NCBI GenBank assembly: GCA_921293015.1
Contig: OV121091.1
Location: 7,717,755-7,781,754, forward strand
Source of the DNA: Phorcus lineatus
Lineage: Eukaryota > Mollusca > Gastropoda > Trochida > Trochidae
Direction of reading: 5' to 3'
Length of the DNA: 64,000 nucleotides
This document shows, in pieces, positions 1 through 11,143 of this stretch. Position numbers and translations under genes: made by a program. Positions within the stretch are counted from its first letter, which is position 1; each line of letters begins with the position of its first letter. Below the pieces are notes generated by a model. That model had not been told where the DNA came from, did not search any database, and saw only the letters and a list, made by a program, of their open reading frames with translations.

Positions 1-238
1 AGTGACCTTCCAGTACAATAACAGATAATGCAATTATTAATTTTTACCTTTCTACAATGAAGATATTACTTGTTAACCTTAAGAGCCATTTTTAAATAAA
101 TTCTTTCAAATCACACATATTTGCACTTACTTGCTACTAGATGTCACTGTTAGTTAAATATACCTAACATCAGGGAGTTGTTTTTAATGAGACTTTAAAT
201 GATGAGTTGGACTGATGATAATTAAATTTTTGTTACAG

Positions 239-273
239 AGTTACCACCTGAAGTCCAACTGGGTAACTACTAA
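239..273 (+). CDS. Candidate terminal exon of an unidentified host gene (partial)
   Basis: A pyrimidine-rich stretch ending TTTTTGTTACAG (ends at 238) looks like a splice acceptor. If the previous exon supplies one G, the frame reads ELPPEVQLGNY and stops at TAA 271-273. An AATAAA lies at 445-450, about 170 bases beyond the stop, as expected for a short 3' UTR. The rest of the gene would lie before the window. Nothing identifies the protein. The call rests only on the order acceptor, short frame, stop and poly(A) signal, so chance is possible. Confidence 0.33.
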
Positions 274-444
274 CACAGGAAACTAGCTCCAGCATATGAA
301 GACATAATAGACTACCTCATTAAGTCACACTCGTTTGATTTCAGGGAAATGAAAGCTTTTCGTGCAACATATGCATATAACTATAATGTACACAATGGAT
401 CTTTCTCAATTGTTGTAAATTTTGGTGTTTGAAACTATGTTTTG

Positions 445-450
445 AATAAA
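445..450 (+). promoter_or_regulatory. Candidate poly(A) signal AATAAA
   Basis: The hexamer lies 3' of the candidate terminal exon at 239-273 and before the MITE at 619. It would end a plus-strand transcript entering from outside the window. AATAAA is frequent by chance in such AT-rich DNA, so it has weight only together with that exon. Confidence 0.3.
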
Positions 451-618
451 AATTTAAACTGATCCATCAGAACATTTTTCTGACTTCTGTTAGTAATTTT
501 AGTTTAGGGATATCTAAGTTATGCGAAGTTTCCAGCATTTCAGTTGGTCAATACACGTACTGGTGAGCCACGCTCACTTTTTTATTTTCGCTTTTTTTGT
601 AACTAATTAACATCAATG

Positions 619-1075
619 ATTAAAGAGCCACTCCGTGATTTTCATAACATATTGTTTACCTTTGATACGAACCTAAATGTCATATGTGTTGATATAAATT
701 CTAAACATCTTAACTTTTCATGTCCAAAAGACATATATATGACAAGTACTGGTTTTCCATGAAAATCTAAAAACAGCCATAAAAACGCACAGAGGTGTAG
801 ATATCACGTCTAATATACATGAATACTAGTTATATAACCTAACAAAAACTATCAACTCCTAACTGCTCTCCTGGCTGTTATAGATAAGTCTCCAAAATTA
901 CATTTGACTAATTGACGCGCGCCACTGTCCGGTTTTTGATCATATTTAGGACGTTCTACCTTCATATTGTCACTGTAAAAAACCAATAAGCTTGGTCGAT
1001 ACTTCGTGATCAAATGACACCATTGATGAAGTTTGGCATATATGACTCCAACAACTCACGGAGTGGCTCTTTAAT
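619..1075. mobile_element. MITE with 20-bp perfect terminal inverted repeats
   Basis: The left end ATTAAAGAGCCACTCCGTGA (619-638) recurs as an exact reverse complement at 1056-1075. The ~457-bp interior has no coding frame. TGA lies just outside a TTAAAGAG...CTCTTTAA core on both sides and could be a 3-bp target duplication, which would fit PIF/Harbinger. The flanking bases are too AT-rich to be sure. The class is an inference; the inverted ends are seen directly. Confidence 0.7.
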
Positions 1076-1079
1076 GACA

Positions 1080-1860
1080 AAAACCAAGGTGAAGTAAATA
1101 GTCAGTTTAATGAAATAGACATGTTTTAATTAGAACAAGTACGTAGAAATATTGTTTGAGAAAGATATTATCATAGAATATTTGTGTTTATCTCGACTTC
1201 AACAGCAATATCGGCTACTGATTGGCCAAAAGCGGTCACGTGCCGTAGGTATATTTTTCTATGTTAAACTGGGTCACGCGCAACCCTAGTAACGAGAGAC
1301 GACGCACTGTCAAGAGTTATCTCCCTTGTCCCATTGTTAGGTAAACAAAGGCTACGCTACGGTGGTTTGTTGAACCCTACACGCTCAGTGTATCTTCCCA
1401 TTTATCAAAGTCATATCTTATAACCACACTGCTTGAACAAGAGTAAGCTCTTCTATAAATGACACGCTAGTGCCGAGAATAAATCGTAACAAGTCAAAAA
1501 GGCTTGCTAACGGCCTGTCGGTTCACTCGCTCGCAGCGGGGTTGTCCATCAGTGAGCTGGAGATCGGAAGGATGAACCAGAAAACCAATGTATACACATA
1601 TCAGTCGAGGTCGTCACCGACTCTTCATTCATAATCATTCATATTCAAACCAACCGGCGCATTATGCAGTGATGCCTGCATGTTCTGTGCGCCCGACACT
1701 TTCAAACTAACTCGCTCCGTTCACGACGGTCGGCCATGAGTCAGAAAACTACGGAGATTTTAGCGCCGCTTCAAATCGAACGTTTCCAAGGTGGAACGTG
1801 TACACGAGGTCACGTGACCAAACAATCAAAATTAAATGCAATAGTCGTTATGTTTATTTA
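1080..1860. other. No gene recognised; local GC-richer patch
   Basis: No long frame or repeat pair stands out. The part around 1490-1740 is richer in G, C and CpG (for example GCTCGCAGCGGGG) than its surroundings and could be a promoter-like or formerly unmethylated stretch. Nothing supports a specific call. Confidence 0.3.
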
Positions 1861-1882
1861 ATTTTGTTAATCCGCATTTACC

Positions 1883-1909
1883 GTCTAGTACCGCTGCACG
1901 GTACTAGAC
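1883..1909. repeat. Small perfect hairpin, 11-bp arms
   Basis: GTCTAGTACCG (1883-1893) and CGGTACTAGAC (1899-1909) are exact reverse complements around a 5-base loop. No T-tract or gene context gives it a function. Confidence 0.6.
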
Positions 1910-2064
1910 TATACTTTTTAAATTTTAAACAGTGATGTAAAAATCATTTTTGTAACCTGATAAATAAAAAAGTTATACTGACAAGATCAGCCGCCATTTT
2001 GACCCATCCAATCTTTCAAGCCATATTTAGAGCATACAATAAGGGTTCTCGTCGAGATAAATAC

Positions 2065-2203
2065 GTTACCATGTGTCCACGAGTTTGATATGGAGATATA
2101 TCATGTGTCCGAGTTAAATATCAAACTCGAACTTCGTTCTCGTTTGATATTTAACTCGAACACATGATATATCTCCATATCAAACTCGCGGACACATGGT
2201 AAC
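2065..2203. repeat. Long hairpin with ~65-bp arms
   Basis: The sequence from GTTACCATGTGTCC at 2065 returns as its near-perfect reverse complement ending GGACACATGGTAAC at 2203. The centre (~2134) is an ATCAAACTCGAA...TCGTTTGATAT turn. Each arm also contains two copies of a GAGTTTGATAT-like word in opposite directions, so smaller hairpins nest inside the large one. It is most likely a fold-back or MITE-type element. If transcribed, it would give a long double-stranded RNA stem. Confidence 0.85.
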
Positions 2204-2397
2204 TTATAATACCGGTACCGTTATAAATTATACCTCTTTTGCAAATACAAGTCAGTCGACTTTGTCCTTCACAAGTTCTGGTCTAATATTACACAGTGCT
2301 GCACACACTTTGACTATCTTATCCAATTGGTGAACAGAATATTCTTAAAAGCCTGAATGTTAAGTTTAATTCTATGGGCATTCTTTGTTTTAGTTGT

Positions 2398-2966
2398 TTA
2401 TTGCTTCACTGAAAAATGGTGATCAACTGACTTGCTTATATCAACTTGTACAGCAACAGGTCTGCTAACAAATATTTTCATGTGGAGACAGTCACAGTCA
2501 TGTGGTGAATCGCTATTGTCCTTTTCAGCTGCATATACATGTTTATCTGTCAAATCAGGTTGAGCTTGGAAATCCTCTTCCACTGTAATGCTCCCTGTGG
2601 TAGACACATCAGCCAGAGGGTGTCTCACAATGGCCCTTCTTCCCTGTGTCACCTGGAGAATTGTATTTGAAAATATACCAAACTAGTTCAACTTTTCAAT
2701 CATTGAGTAGCAAAAAAACAATGTCATAAAAATATTTTTAACACAATTTGGATAATAAATTGACATTGTAATATTTATTTGTATCACATCATTGAACACA
2801 AAATAAAACTGTAAAACATGTGCCAATACATTTCCATTGTAATCGATCATAGTCAAACTAGACATTAGATTAAAAGTACACTTACCTTCCTTTCATATCC
2901 CAAATGCAAGACTTGATCAAGATTTTGCTTGGTTGGATGGCTATCCAAAAGTGAATATAAGCATAT
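2398..2966 (-). CDS. Last two visible exons of an unidentified host gene
   Basis: Read on the minus strand, an 81-nt exon (2966 to 2886) follows the acceptor TTTTTTCCAG and ends AAGGAAG before the donor GTAAGTG. An intron of 233 bases ends with TTCTCCAG, and the last exon runs from 2652 to the TAA at 2400-2398. Both exons are open in one phase-0 frame, giving 111 residues: 27 (ICLYSLLDSHPTKQNLDQVL...) joined to 84 (VTQGRRAIVRHPLADVS...). The other two frames of the small exon stop at once or at the junction. The tail is polar, with an acidic stretch and CDC; no membrane segment or known domain is visible. An AATAAA overlaps the stop (2402-2397). Upstream exons must lie at higher coordinates, and I could not place them. 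Exon structure is well supported; identity is unknown. Confidence 0.65.
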
Positions 2967-2969
2967 CTG

Positions 2970-3870
2970 GAAAAAATAAAAAATTAAGTAATTCAACTAA
3001 AAACCTTGAGACAATGTTATTTCATTGAATAAAATGGATGACTACATATCTCACAAACTCTGACTTTATACACTGTGAATAACATATTTTGTGAAAATTC
3101 TGCAAACACAATATAAGCTTTTTTTCGATTCAGGTAATGAAAATTGTAACATGACTTCGTTGTATCTCGATTCTGATTGGTCGATTCGAAAAAATTACCC
3201 TATGTTGAATGACAATGAATACACGCAAATTAGCAAAGGCGAATCACCGCGAATTGATACAACATGTTCACTAGTGCTGGCCCGACTCAAGTTTTAATTT
3301 TCCAGTTTCTTAGAACATTCGTGCCGTACTCGATTTGACAGTTGTCTTTGTCTTTTTTTATATTGTGTCTACCAGTAGATATCACAAATACACTTTCATA
3401 TGATTTAGTTTTGAAGAACGAAAATATTTTCAACTGGCTTTCTTAGTCCAAGTTTGCCGCAAAGTTTCATGCGGCCGCCTTCTTTCGAATGCCGTTCCCA
3501 TGGTATGACGTCACAAAGGCCAACCGTTTTGACGTCACAATGTTTGCGTCGCTGTCACAATGGTATTGGGCTAGTTCAAGACTTTTGTACTCGGGGTATG
3601 CCGATATTTTTCTACGAGCGTTATAATTGCTGATTTCGGTCTCGAGTTAAACAAGTATTTTGTACGGTCTCGCTGTTACGAGTACCACTATTTGCTAATA
3701 TCACAAAGACGTTTGTAATGTAAATAATGCCGTGAATTCACATTAGTTAGTCGTTATCTCACCTCTTACAGAAATAGAACAGTCGTAAAGTCCTTTCCAC
3801 ACAAATATAAGTACGCAAAAACAGAGTTCGCTCTTAAACTTCTAATAACTAACGGTCATGTTACAATATC
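2970..3870. other. Upstream intron or flank of the minus-strand gene
   Basis: No second strong exon could be placed. A minus-strand AAGAG|GTGAGA at about 3766 could be the donor of a 5' non-coding exon, but no phase-compatible coding frame leads to it. A 68-codon plus-strand frame at 3091-3297 lacks any supporting signal. Confidence 0.25.
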
Positions 3871-4031
3871 GATAAATAGTTGCGTTTGTAAAATTTCCGG
3901 GATTCATTGTTATTCAACGCCCGCAAATTTAAGTGTTTAAAACCTCCGGCTGACGCCGTCGGTTTTAAACTAAATTTGCGGGTGTTGAATAACAATGAAT
4001 CCCGGAAATTTTACAAACGCAACTATTTATC
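3871..4031. repeat. Long hairpin with ~75-bp arms
   Basis: GATAAATAGTTGCG at 3871 returns as CGCAACTATTTATC ending at 4031. The arms are almost exact and meet in a CCTCCGGCTGACGCCGTCGG turn, itself a small GC-rich hairpin. It stands about 130 bp before the palindrome-ended TIR element but shares no sequence with that element's ends. It is probably a fold-back or MITE-type insertion. Confidence 0.85.
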
Positions 4032-4770
4032 TTCTAATTGACAAACGTTCTTAATTTTTTTTTCGCTAATTTACATAAAATAATTATTATAATATTATTC
4101 CATGTGCATAATGTTATTGAAACATCAAGGGGGTTAATAATTTTATATAAATATATATGTATCATCCCAACTGCGGATCCGCCCCATCTTGAGATGGGAC
4201 GCGTCCCAACTTGGGATTCCAAGTTGGGACGTCCCATCTTGAGATGGGACGGGGGATACTAAAACATGTTAATAATATTCATATTTTATAATGAATTGTG
4301 TCAGTAAAACATGTTTTTAGATAATTTTGTTATATTCTTTTTACACCTACGAAAAAAATTTGATATGATGTTCATTTACTTCACTTTTTCACTCGGTTTC
4401 ATCTGTAATCGAGTAGGAACGATTCAACACTACTCAAACATTTATTTAAAGTCACATTTGATTACTGATTGAATCACATTTGTTAAGCGACATAACAAAA
4501 TCAGATCAATATATATATATATATTTATTTTTGGATAATAGTTTTCAGCATTTTTCAAACGACCAATACACGCGTAGATCGAACAGCTGTAAACAGAGAG
4601 GAACCAAACGGCTCCACATTTCACAGAGACATCTATGTATCTTAGTTTCTTTTAATAAAGGTGGTATAAATTTTTAACAATCAAAGATATGAAGTTATTC
4701 TAATACAGATCCAAGTTTTACAATACTAGTGATAAATTGCTTTTTTTAAATATATATCTAAAAAACGTAC

Positions 4771-4837
4771 CTGATACAGAAAAACGAATAATCCACGCAA
4801 AAAAACTTCTATAAGCAGAAATTAAGGTACTCTCCAT
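4771..4837 (-). other. Short ATG exon-like segment with GTACGT donor in TIR element 1, copy 1
   Basis: On the minus strand an ATG at 4837 opens 22 codons (MESTLISAYRSFFAWIIRFS and two more) up to CAG at 4771, followed by GTACGT, a strong donor. Transcription would run out of the element through its end at 4159. In copy 2 the same segment (19644-19717) is 7 bases longer, which changes the frame after about residue 8. The donor and start are kept in both. Whether it is ever transcribed is unknown. Confidence 0.3.
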
Positions 4838-5599
4838 CGTTACAATCCAGCACTGAATAGACTGAATGTGTTAATGTGACAGCTTGGCGTGACAGAGGAC
4901 GAATGATTGGGCACCAATTTGCCCACCGTAGGTAGTGTCAGGCTAAAACAACATATGGAGACACCATAAACCTATGTTGTTTTAACAAATTATTATCATG
5001 TTTATCTACTTGGCGACTTGGTTGATTGTATCAAATGTTAAAAAAATTAAAAGTTCCTATTATCGAAGTCTGGTTCCCCAACATTTTAGATATTTTCAAC
5101 TAGTGCCAACTTAGAGTTTATTGAATATTCCCTAGTAACTCATATCAATATACTAAAATCTATCTTAACGGCGACAAATCTTTGTCACAGAGTGTTAACG
5201 AATTCCTAATAATATCTGTTTATCATTTCATAAATGATGCCAACCGATTTTTAAAGCTCTTTCCTAAAAGTTGTACAAAATGACATATAGGTATTTGCTG
5301 CCTGTTGCTAATCCTTTTCCTTTATCCTTTTTTCCTTTTTCTATATATATATTCTGAATTTTGTGTAACACATGTTTTATGGAAATAACATACTGTTTAA
5401 ATTATAGTATTATACTTACTGCCCATTATATGATTACACATATTGCATATTTTCATACAATGAAATATGATAATATTTTACGATAAGCAATGACAGTTTC
5501 AATATCAAATTTGTATAAGAAATGACAGTTTCTATATCAAATTTGTATAAGCAATAACAATATGAGTCATTTAGTCCTCTGAAGATATTACATTAGTAC

Positions 5600-6556
5600 G
5601 ATCATACCCCACTACGCCAGTTTCTTTGTTTGGGGATTAATTAAGAATTAACGAAGTAACAAGTGGGGATTAATTAGGATTAATTAAGGGACTGGCAGAG
5701 GATTAAAATACAGTTCACTGAAAGACAGTTCGCCCGTTCGATTCAATATTTTATTCAGTTTTACATTCATACACATTATTATAATAAATACATTTTTAAT
5801 GATATACAAGCAGTGTCAGTAATCAGTCAGTAATAAACATTTTCATGTAAAATATATATCATTCTCCATCAGCATTAAAATACAGTTTATGATTCAATAT
5901 TTTATTAAATATTTTATATTGATACATTTTTAATTATGTACAAGCAGTATCAATAATCAGTAATAAACATGTTCATGTAAGATATACATCATTTTCCATC
6001 ATTTGTTATCCACTTACGAATACTTGACAAAATTTACAATGTAATTTGTATATCTGCTTCTTAATTACATTTGCATAGTGTCTTTGGTTACATGTTTGGT
6101 AGTGTCTTTATAAGATGGTATAGAGATAATAATAGAGCAATTATGGGTATATTTACCTGCAGACCAGCTTTCTGTGCTCCTTTCCAGACAGCTTGTCGGA
6201 AATGGAACATAGACAGACAAGACAGACAGACAAATATTTTATTTGAGTCTCACCTCAATCATGGTAAAAGTAATAGATTACATCTTAAAAAATACATGAT
6301 ATACATAAAATACCTTGAGCCACTCCATAAGGAGTTATGAGAGACTTAAAACAAAAAATATAATAACATATAATATGTACAGTTTAAGAACGATCTGTAA
6401 ATAAAATAGATTTACGTGTATCTAAAATAAGTTTCGGGCTTTGGCACTAAAAATAGCATAACACGGAACACTTAATTAAGCCAATCAGTGTCGTTAATTA
6501 TAATCCGATATTCGTTAACTAGTCAGGGATTAGAAACTGGCATATCGGGTCGACCC
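5600..6556. mobile_element. 957-bp insertion in TIR element 1, with 9-bp target duplication
   Basis: Copy 2 of the host element (around 18790) lacks this stretch. In copy 1 it is flanked by CATTAGTAC at 5591-5599 and 6557-6565. The ends are imperfect inverted repeats sharing GCCAGTTTCT about 18 bases in. The interior has a ~135-bp tandem duplication (about 5735-5870 and 5875-6005) and clustered TTAATTAA words near the left end, and a short GACAGACA-rich run at about 6212-6233. There is no transposase. A 9-bp duplication suggests a Mutator-like non-autonomous element. If the first C is chance, 8 bp would suggest hAT. Confidence 0.8.
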
Positions 6557-8398
6557 CATTAGTACATGTATGTCAGCACAAAATAACTCGATAATTGTTA
6601 GTATATCAATAAAATTTTATTGATGTGTACTAACAAACCTAATGCCTTTTTTCGGGGGGACATGTTAAGTAGCATATTTAAAGATAACAAAACGATTAGT
6701 TAAGTAAACTTTCAGCTGTAAAACAACAATATTACACTGAAATGTAATTCTTCCCTCTCACCTACTCATCTTATTTGACTCAGTTGACCAGTTGATTAAC
6801 TTATTAGCAGTAACAACACACAACAATTCTCTCAATTCAACGCTTCTAACAAGCTTAGATAGACGCTTGTACATATAAAAAACAACCTTTTCTCAACTCT
6901 GTACCCTGGTTTGTGACAAAAAATCTTGTGAAGGTTAACAAAGTTTATTAATGAACTCAAAGTAAAAAAACTCCGTTTATAATCTTCTTGTAGTGATGAT
7001 AAGAAATGAGTTTATGAAATGAAATATTGTATTCATAAATTAGCATGAAAAAATTGCCTTTGCAATATTGAATATCTTAAACGAATTATGTTGCAATAGT
7101 AGATCGTATTTGTTTGACTTTGTGTTGTATGTTTGATGGTTTCAAAATATAATTTCTATTGGCGCGGCATTAATATAAGCTTCCAGATTGCTTGCAAATC
7201 TATTTTCTTATTTTGAAATGAATAAAATATGTTTAAACCATAATTTTCTTTTGTAAATCTTGGAAACTAAGTTCTAATTTTTTTAAAAATCTATTAAAGA
7301 GTCTGCTATTTCCCCATAAATAATCAACGGACGATGTTAGATTTCATTGTGGTAAATATAATCGTTCTGTTTATGAAAAAAATATTTTCAATATATTCAG
7401 TGTGGCATAACAACATTCATCGAATAACAATACAATAACAAAAAAACATCAACTTTTGTTGTTGTTTTAGGTTAGGGTTTGATCACGTCTGCTTCCACCT
7501 ATCAGTGATATTGCCGATAGGGGCCAATGCCTTGATAAATATGAATGATAATCATTGACTAAAACAACAAACTTTGTAGTGTTACAAGCATGCTCATTTA
7601 CAATTGGTACCCATTCTTGTCACTAATTGGAAGGTGACACACAGGTATTAGTGTCATAACCGAACCGGATGTTTACCAAAATCCCTTCTTCCGGACATCC
7701 CCCCCCCCCCCCCCCCCTACACCCCTCCCAACCCCCTCCACCCATCTCTGAACTACCAAGCAGGTATGTTTGTCATTTGCACCACGACACTGATCAGATC
7801 AAGTGTGATTGGAAATATAACTGGATTTATTTACTGGACATCTTATAAGCATTGACGGAACACGACTTATAGGTTAGTGTTTGTGAATTAGGTCTAAGAA
7901 ACTTAAAGTTTTAGGTTCGACTATCAAACATAATGAGTATATTGAAATCTTGCTTAACGGAACGGTTTATGTGTAAGAAATTAGCATTCACTTAGAGTGG
8001 GTTTTGAGTGTATAATTGAATATAATTTCTTTTTTTTCTGTTTGCTTAACATGCTGTCACAATTGAAAATATTTAAGAATATAATGAAATAATTTATAAA
8101 ATTTTGTATAAGAATTACTATTGAAATCGTATTGTGCTATGATGAAAGACTAGTATGCGATGAGAGATAGATATAGCCAATAAATCATGAAAATCAACAT
8201 AAAAACAAAATATCTTTCGAGGTCCATAAATCGCTTATCTAAAGGATACATGTTATCATGTTATTACTAAATTCAACATTAGAATAAGATTATTATGAAC
8301 ATGTTAAAGTATCCGCCGTCCCATCTCAAGATGGGACGTCCCAACTTGGAATTCCAAGATGGGATGCGATCCCAAGTTGGGATGATACATATATATAT

Positions 8399-8952
8399 AT
8401 ATATATATCTCGATTTGTTTATTATCATATGGTACAATCTATTTTGCCAATCATTATCTTGAAAAATACATACCACACTTCTAGCCGACGAAAATCTTTC
8501 CGGGTAACAGGTTACACCCAAACACGACGTCCATCTTCATCAAGGAGTGATAGGGAAACAAACAGGGGCATTCCTTCCGTGACAATTAATTGCTCTGAAC
8601 ATAGCATTTCCTTCCATATACGGAGATTTCTTTGGCTCTTTGATGGCACAAATTTTCCCCGATACAGGTTCATAAGGTTTTCTCTTGTTCTTGGCCATAT
8701 TTTCGATTAAAACGTCAAATGTAATCACGTTCAACGTCAATGTGTATTTGCAGCCGCTTTATGGCAGACGATGCTAGCGCCACCACAAAGGGGGATAACT
8801 GAGAGCGGCATGACGCACTGCTCCGTGGAGAGGTCTATAGTAGGGTGCATGATGTAGTTCATGGTAGTGCCGGGACATGCAGATGAGTGAGTTGTACAAC
8901 TTCATGTATATTTCCAATAAAATTCATTCCCTCAAAAGAAGCTATTGTTCTT
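8399..8952. other. Flank of TIR element 1 with a possible promoter region
   Basis: The stretch from about 8700 to 8870 is richer in GC and CpG than its surroundings. Reading minus, it would be the 5' side of the small frame at 8540-8698. No other feature is supported. Confidence 0.3.
8540..8698 (-). CDS. Candidate small host ORF or first exon, 52 codons
   Basis: A minus-strand ATG at 8698 in good context (AAATATGG) opens MAKNKRKPYEPVSGKICAIK and continues to CFPITP before TGA at 8542-8540. The start is Lys-rich. The upstream side (8700-8870) is GC-richer and promoter-like. No membrane segment, signal peptide or known domain is visible. It could be the first exon of a larger gene, a retrocopy fragment or chance. 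I do not recognise the protein. Confidence 0.28.
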   Translation of the reverse strand: MAKNKRKPYEPVSGKICAIKEPKKSPYMEGNAMFRAINCHGRNAPVCFPITP

Positions 8953-8961
8953 GGTGAAGTA

Positions 8962-9390
8962 CATTCTCTCCCAACAGAGGTAGCTCCGTCATAAATTTCT
9001 ATACAACATCTGTCTTAATTCCAAGGTTTCTTGTGCACAAAATGTAGACCGCTGATTGGATGCAACAAAAGTTAGTTCTGCAATCAGCGACGCCATTTCA
9101 AAAGTTTTCATTCAAATCGCCTAAGTTATTTCGAATATGCACCTTGCACTTTGAGTCGTCTTTACAGAAAACAAATGCCTCATTTTCCGACTGTTTCATT
9201 GCACAGGCCTGTGTGACATGAAATATTTTATTGATGCATTCGTTGTTTTCATTGGCTGAAATATAGCCAGGTAGTTTAAGTTGCAATATTGTCCCGCTAG
9301 GGGAAAGTGCCGGAAGACCGAGAAACCTTCGAATTAAGACAGAGGTTGTATAGAAATTTATGACTGAGCTACATCTGTTGGGAGAGAATG
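8962..9390. mobile_element. 429-bp MITE with ~70-bp TIRs and 9-bp target duplication, copy 1
   Basis: The ends CATTCTCTCCCAACAGAGGT (8962) and its inverted partner ending GTTGGGAGAGAATG (9390) match for about 70 bp with few differences. GGTGAAGTA flanks both sides (8953-8961 and 9391-9399), an exact 9-bp duplication. A second, older copy lies inverted at 13637-14046. No protein is coded. Long TIRs with a 9-bp duplication are typical of Mutator-like non-autonomous elements. Confidence 0.88.
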
Positions 9391-9893
9391 GGTGAAGTAA
9401 TATGAATGATCATATGTCCAGTCGCATTATACATGAGGATTAGCGCGATGAAGATCTTTTGATACCAAGATTTGCTGCTGAAGATCACGGTACTTTCTCT
9501 ATAGATGTCATTGATTGCAGTAATAGGATTCCTGTGCCTCCAAAACTGTACTTGTTAAGACAAGAAGTTTGATGAGAAATCGAAAATTCTTTACACACAG
9601 CATGTTTTTCAACTGTTGAAAAAGTCACAAAGTTTCCTACATCACATCACACAGTGATACATAGCAGAGCTAAACAAATAAGAAACTTGATTTTTTCGAA
9701 ACGGGTCATGATACATACCTGTAATTTAAAGAAGGGCTTGCTTAAAAGTGTAAATTTACCAAAAACAATGGCCGAAAAAGTTTACGTTGTGTTCAGGGAC
9801 GAAAACGAGTGATTCGTCCAAATGCATTTTCTGCCAAAGCACATGCAGCATGGGATCATGAAGGTTTACATGCAGACACGTCTGCTTTAGGGG

Positions 9894-9900
9894 TATAAAA
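9894..9900 (+). promoter_or_regulatory. TATA box of the Tc1-like element
   Basis: GGGGTATAAAAAGCC stands 64 bases before the transposase ATG. An initiator-like TTCAGATT lies about 30 bases downstream (near 9925), which puts the likely start of transcription between the box and the ATG. Confidence 0.6.
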
Positions 9901-9957
9901 AGCCATATCAGCCGCTGTTCATTCAGATTACACAACATCGGTACAGCGACCTGAAGA

Positions 9958-10965
9958 ATGCCAAGACTGAACAGAGCGCAACACAACAACGCTATTGGCA
10001 GACTGCAAGCAGGAGCGACGCAGCAAGATGTTGCAACACACTTTGGCGTGTCCAGACAGACCATCTCTTCATTGTGGTCCCGTTTCAACACCCGAAACAG
10101 CGTTGATGATAGGCCAAGGTCAGGCAGAGCAAGGGTGACTACTCGGGCCCAAGATCGGTACATCCGACTGCTCCACCTTCGGGAACGCACCAGGACAGCA
10201 ACGTCAACAACAACGCAGATACCAGGCCTGCGTCAAATTTCCGACCAAACGGTACGCAACAGGCTGAGAGAGGCTGGACTTTTTACACGACGACCGGTTA
10301 GACATCCCGTTTTAACGCAACGTCATCTGGCAGAACGTCTCCAGTGGTGTCAACAAAGGATGAGATGGGCAAGTGCAAGGTGGAGAACCGTTCTCTTCAC
10401 TGATGAGTCCCGTTTTCTGCTTTGACGAAGTGATGGACGAGCACGTGTATACTGACGTCGTGGTGAACGTTATGCATCCAACTGTGTTCAGGGGGTTGTC
10501 CCATTTGGAGGTGGGAGTGTCATGATGTGGGCCAGGATTCGTCACTGTGGTAGGACACCCCTTGTGCATGTTGTGGGTAACCTCACAGGAGTACGGTCTA
10601 GGGACTTGATCCTACAGCCTTACGTTATTCCTCACGTCAACGTCCATGGTGGTCTCTTTCAGCAGGACAATGCTCGACTACATGTTGCACGTGTTTGTCA
10701 AGACTTTTTACAGCATAACAATGTCCAGACATTGCCATGGCCAGCCAGGTCACCAGATTTGTCACCAATTGAGCATCTCTGGGACAAACTGGATCGACGT
10801 GTGCGCAGTAGGAATCCACCACCTCAAACATTTCCAGGACTTCTTGCAGCACTTCAGCACGAATGGCAGAACATTCCACAGGCTGTGATTGACAACTTGA
10901 TTGCATCCATGGGTCGTCGGTGCCAGGCAATAAACAATGCCAATGGTGGCCATACCCGATACTGA
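9958..10965 (+). pseudogene. Tc1-like transposase, DD34E, two in-frame stops
   Basis: The single frame spans 335 codons, full length for the family. The N-terminus carries paired helix-turn-helix DNA-binding domains: RLQAGATQQDVATHFGVSRQ at about residues 15-35, then the GRPR-like hinge RPRSGRARVTT. The catalytic domain shows FTDESRF (first Asp), QQDNARLH (second Asp) and SPIEHLWD (Glu), with 34 residues between the last two, so DD34E. Such enzymes cut and paste the element at TA sites. Two TGA codons interrupt the frame at 10423-10425 and 10453-10455. Both sit where Arg or a similar residue is expected and fit CGA to TGA changes by methyl-CpG deamination. There are no frameshifts, so the copy is young but inactive. 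Confidence 0.92.
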
Positions 10966-11143
10966 CATTTGTGCACCCCTGTGATGTTGAAACACTTGTG
11001 ACCTGTGCATTTCAAGATCATGCTTATTCTGAATAAAATTTGCTGAACAGAGATCTTCAAACAGCGTTTTAGTTTTCATTTCAATGTTTAACTTTCATCT
11101 GTGGTCTTTATATTGAACTTTGAAAGTCAGTGTCAAGTTTCTT

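Larger units (their letters stand above)
4159..8388. mobile_element. TIR element family 1, copy 1 (non-autonomous, palindrome-stacked ends)
   Basis: The left end GTATCATCCCAACT (4159) and the right end TTGGGATGATAC (8388) are inverted over about 125 bp (4159-4285 and 8265-8388). Each terminal repeat contains alternating near-palindromes built on CCCATCTTGAGATGGG and TCCCAACTTGGGA. A second copy lies inverted at 16855-20296 and aligns along its whole length, so the boundaries are well supported. Removing the 957-bp insertion and its target duplication leaves about 3.26 kb. No transposase frame is present. Flanks are (AT)n, so a target duplication cannot be read; insertion into TA-rich DNA is likely. 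A 19-base C run lies at 7699-7717. The superfamily is not recognised. Confidence 0.85.
9680..11143 (+). mobile_element. Tc1-like DNA transposon (DD34E), nearly intact
   Basis: An 11-bp inverted pair AAGAAACTTGA (9680-9690) and TCAAGTTTCTT (11133-11143) brackets a 1.46-kb unit, the usual Tc1 size. It holds a TATA box, a single-exon transposase frame and an AATAAA (11032-11037). The outermost end and the TA target duplication are not clear, so the true termini may lie somewhat further out. Confidence 0.75.

Noticed and set aside
3091-3297. 68-codon plus-strand frame
   Set aside because: There is no splice, promoter or domain evidence, and it lies within or beside the minus-strand gene.
4034-4262. 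Opposed frames of 67 and 74 codons
   Set aside because: They read through the palindromic end of TIR element 1, whose symmetry makes similar peptides on both strands.
6071-6340. 89-codon plus-strand frame
   Set aside because: It lies in the 957-bp non-autonomous insertion, spans its GACAGACA run and has no recognisable motif.
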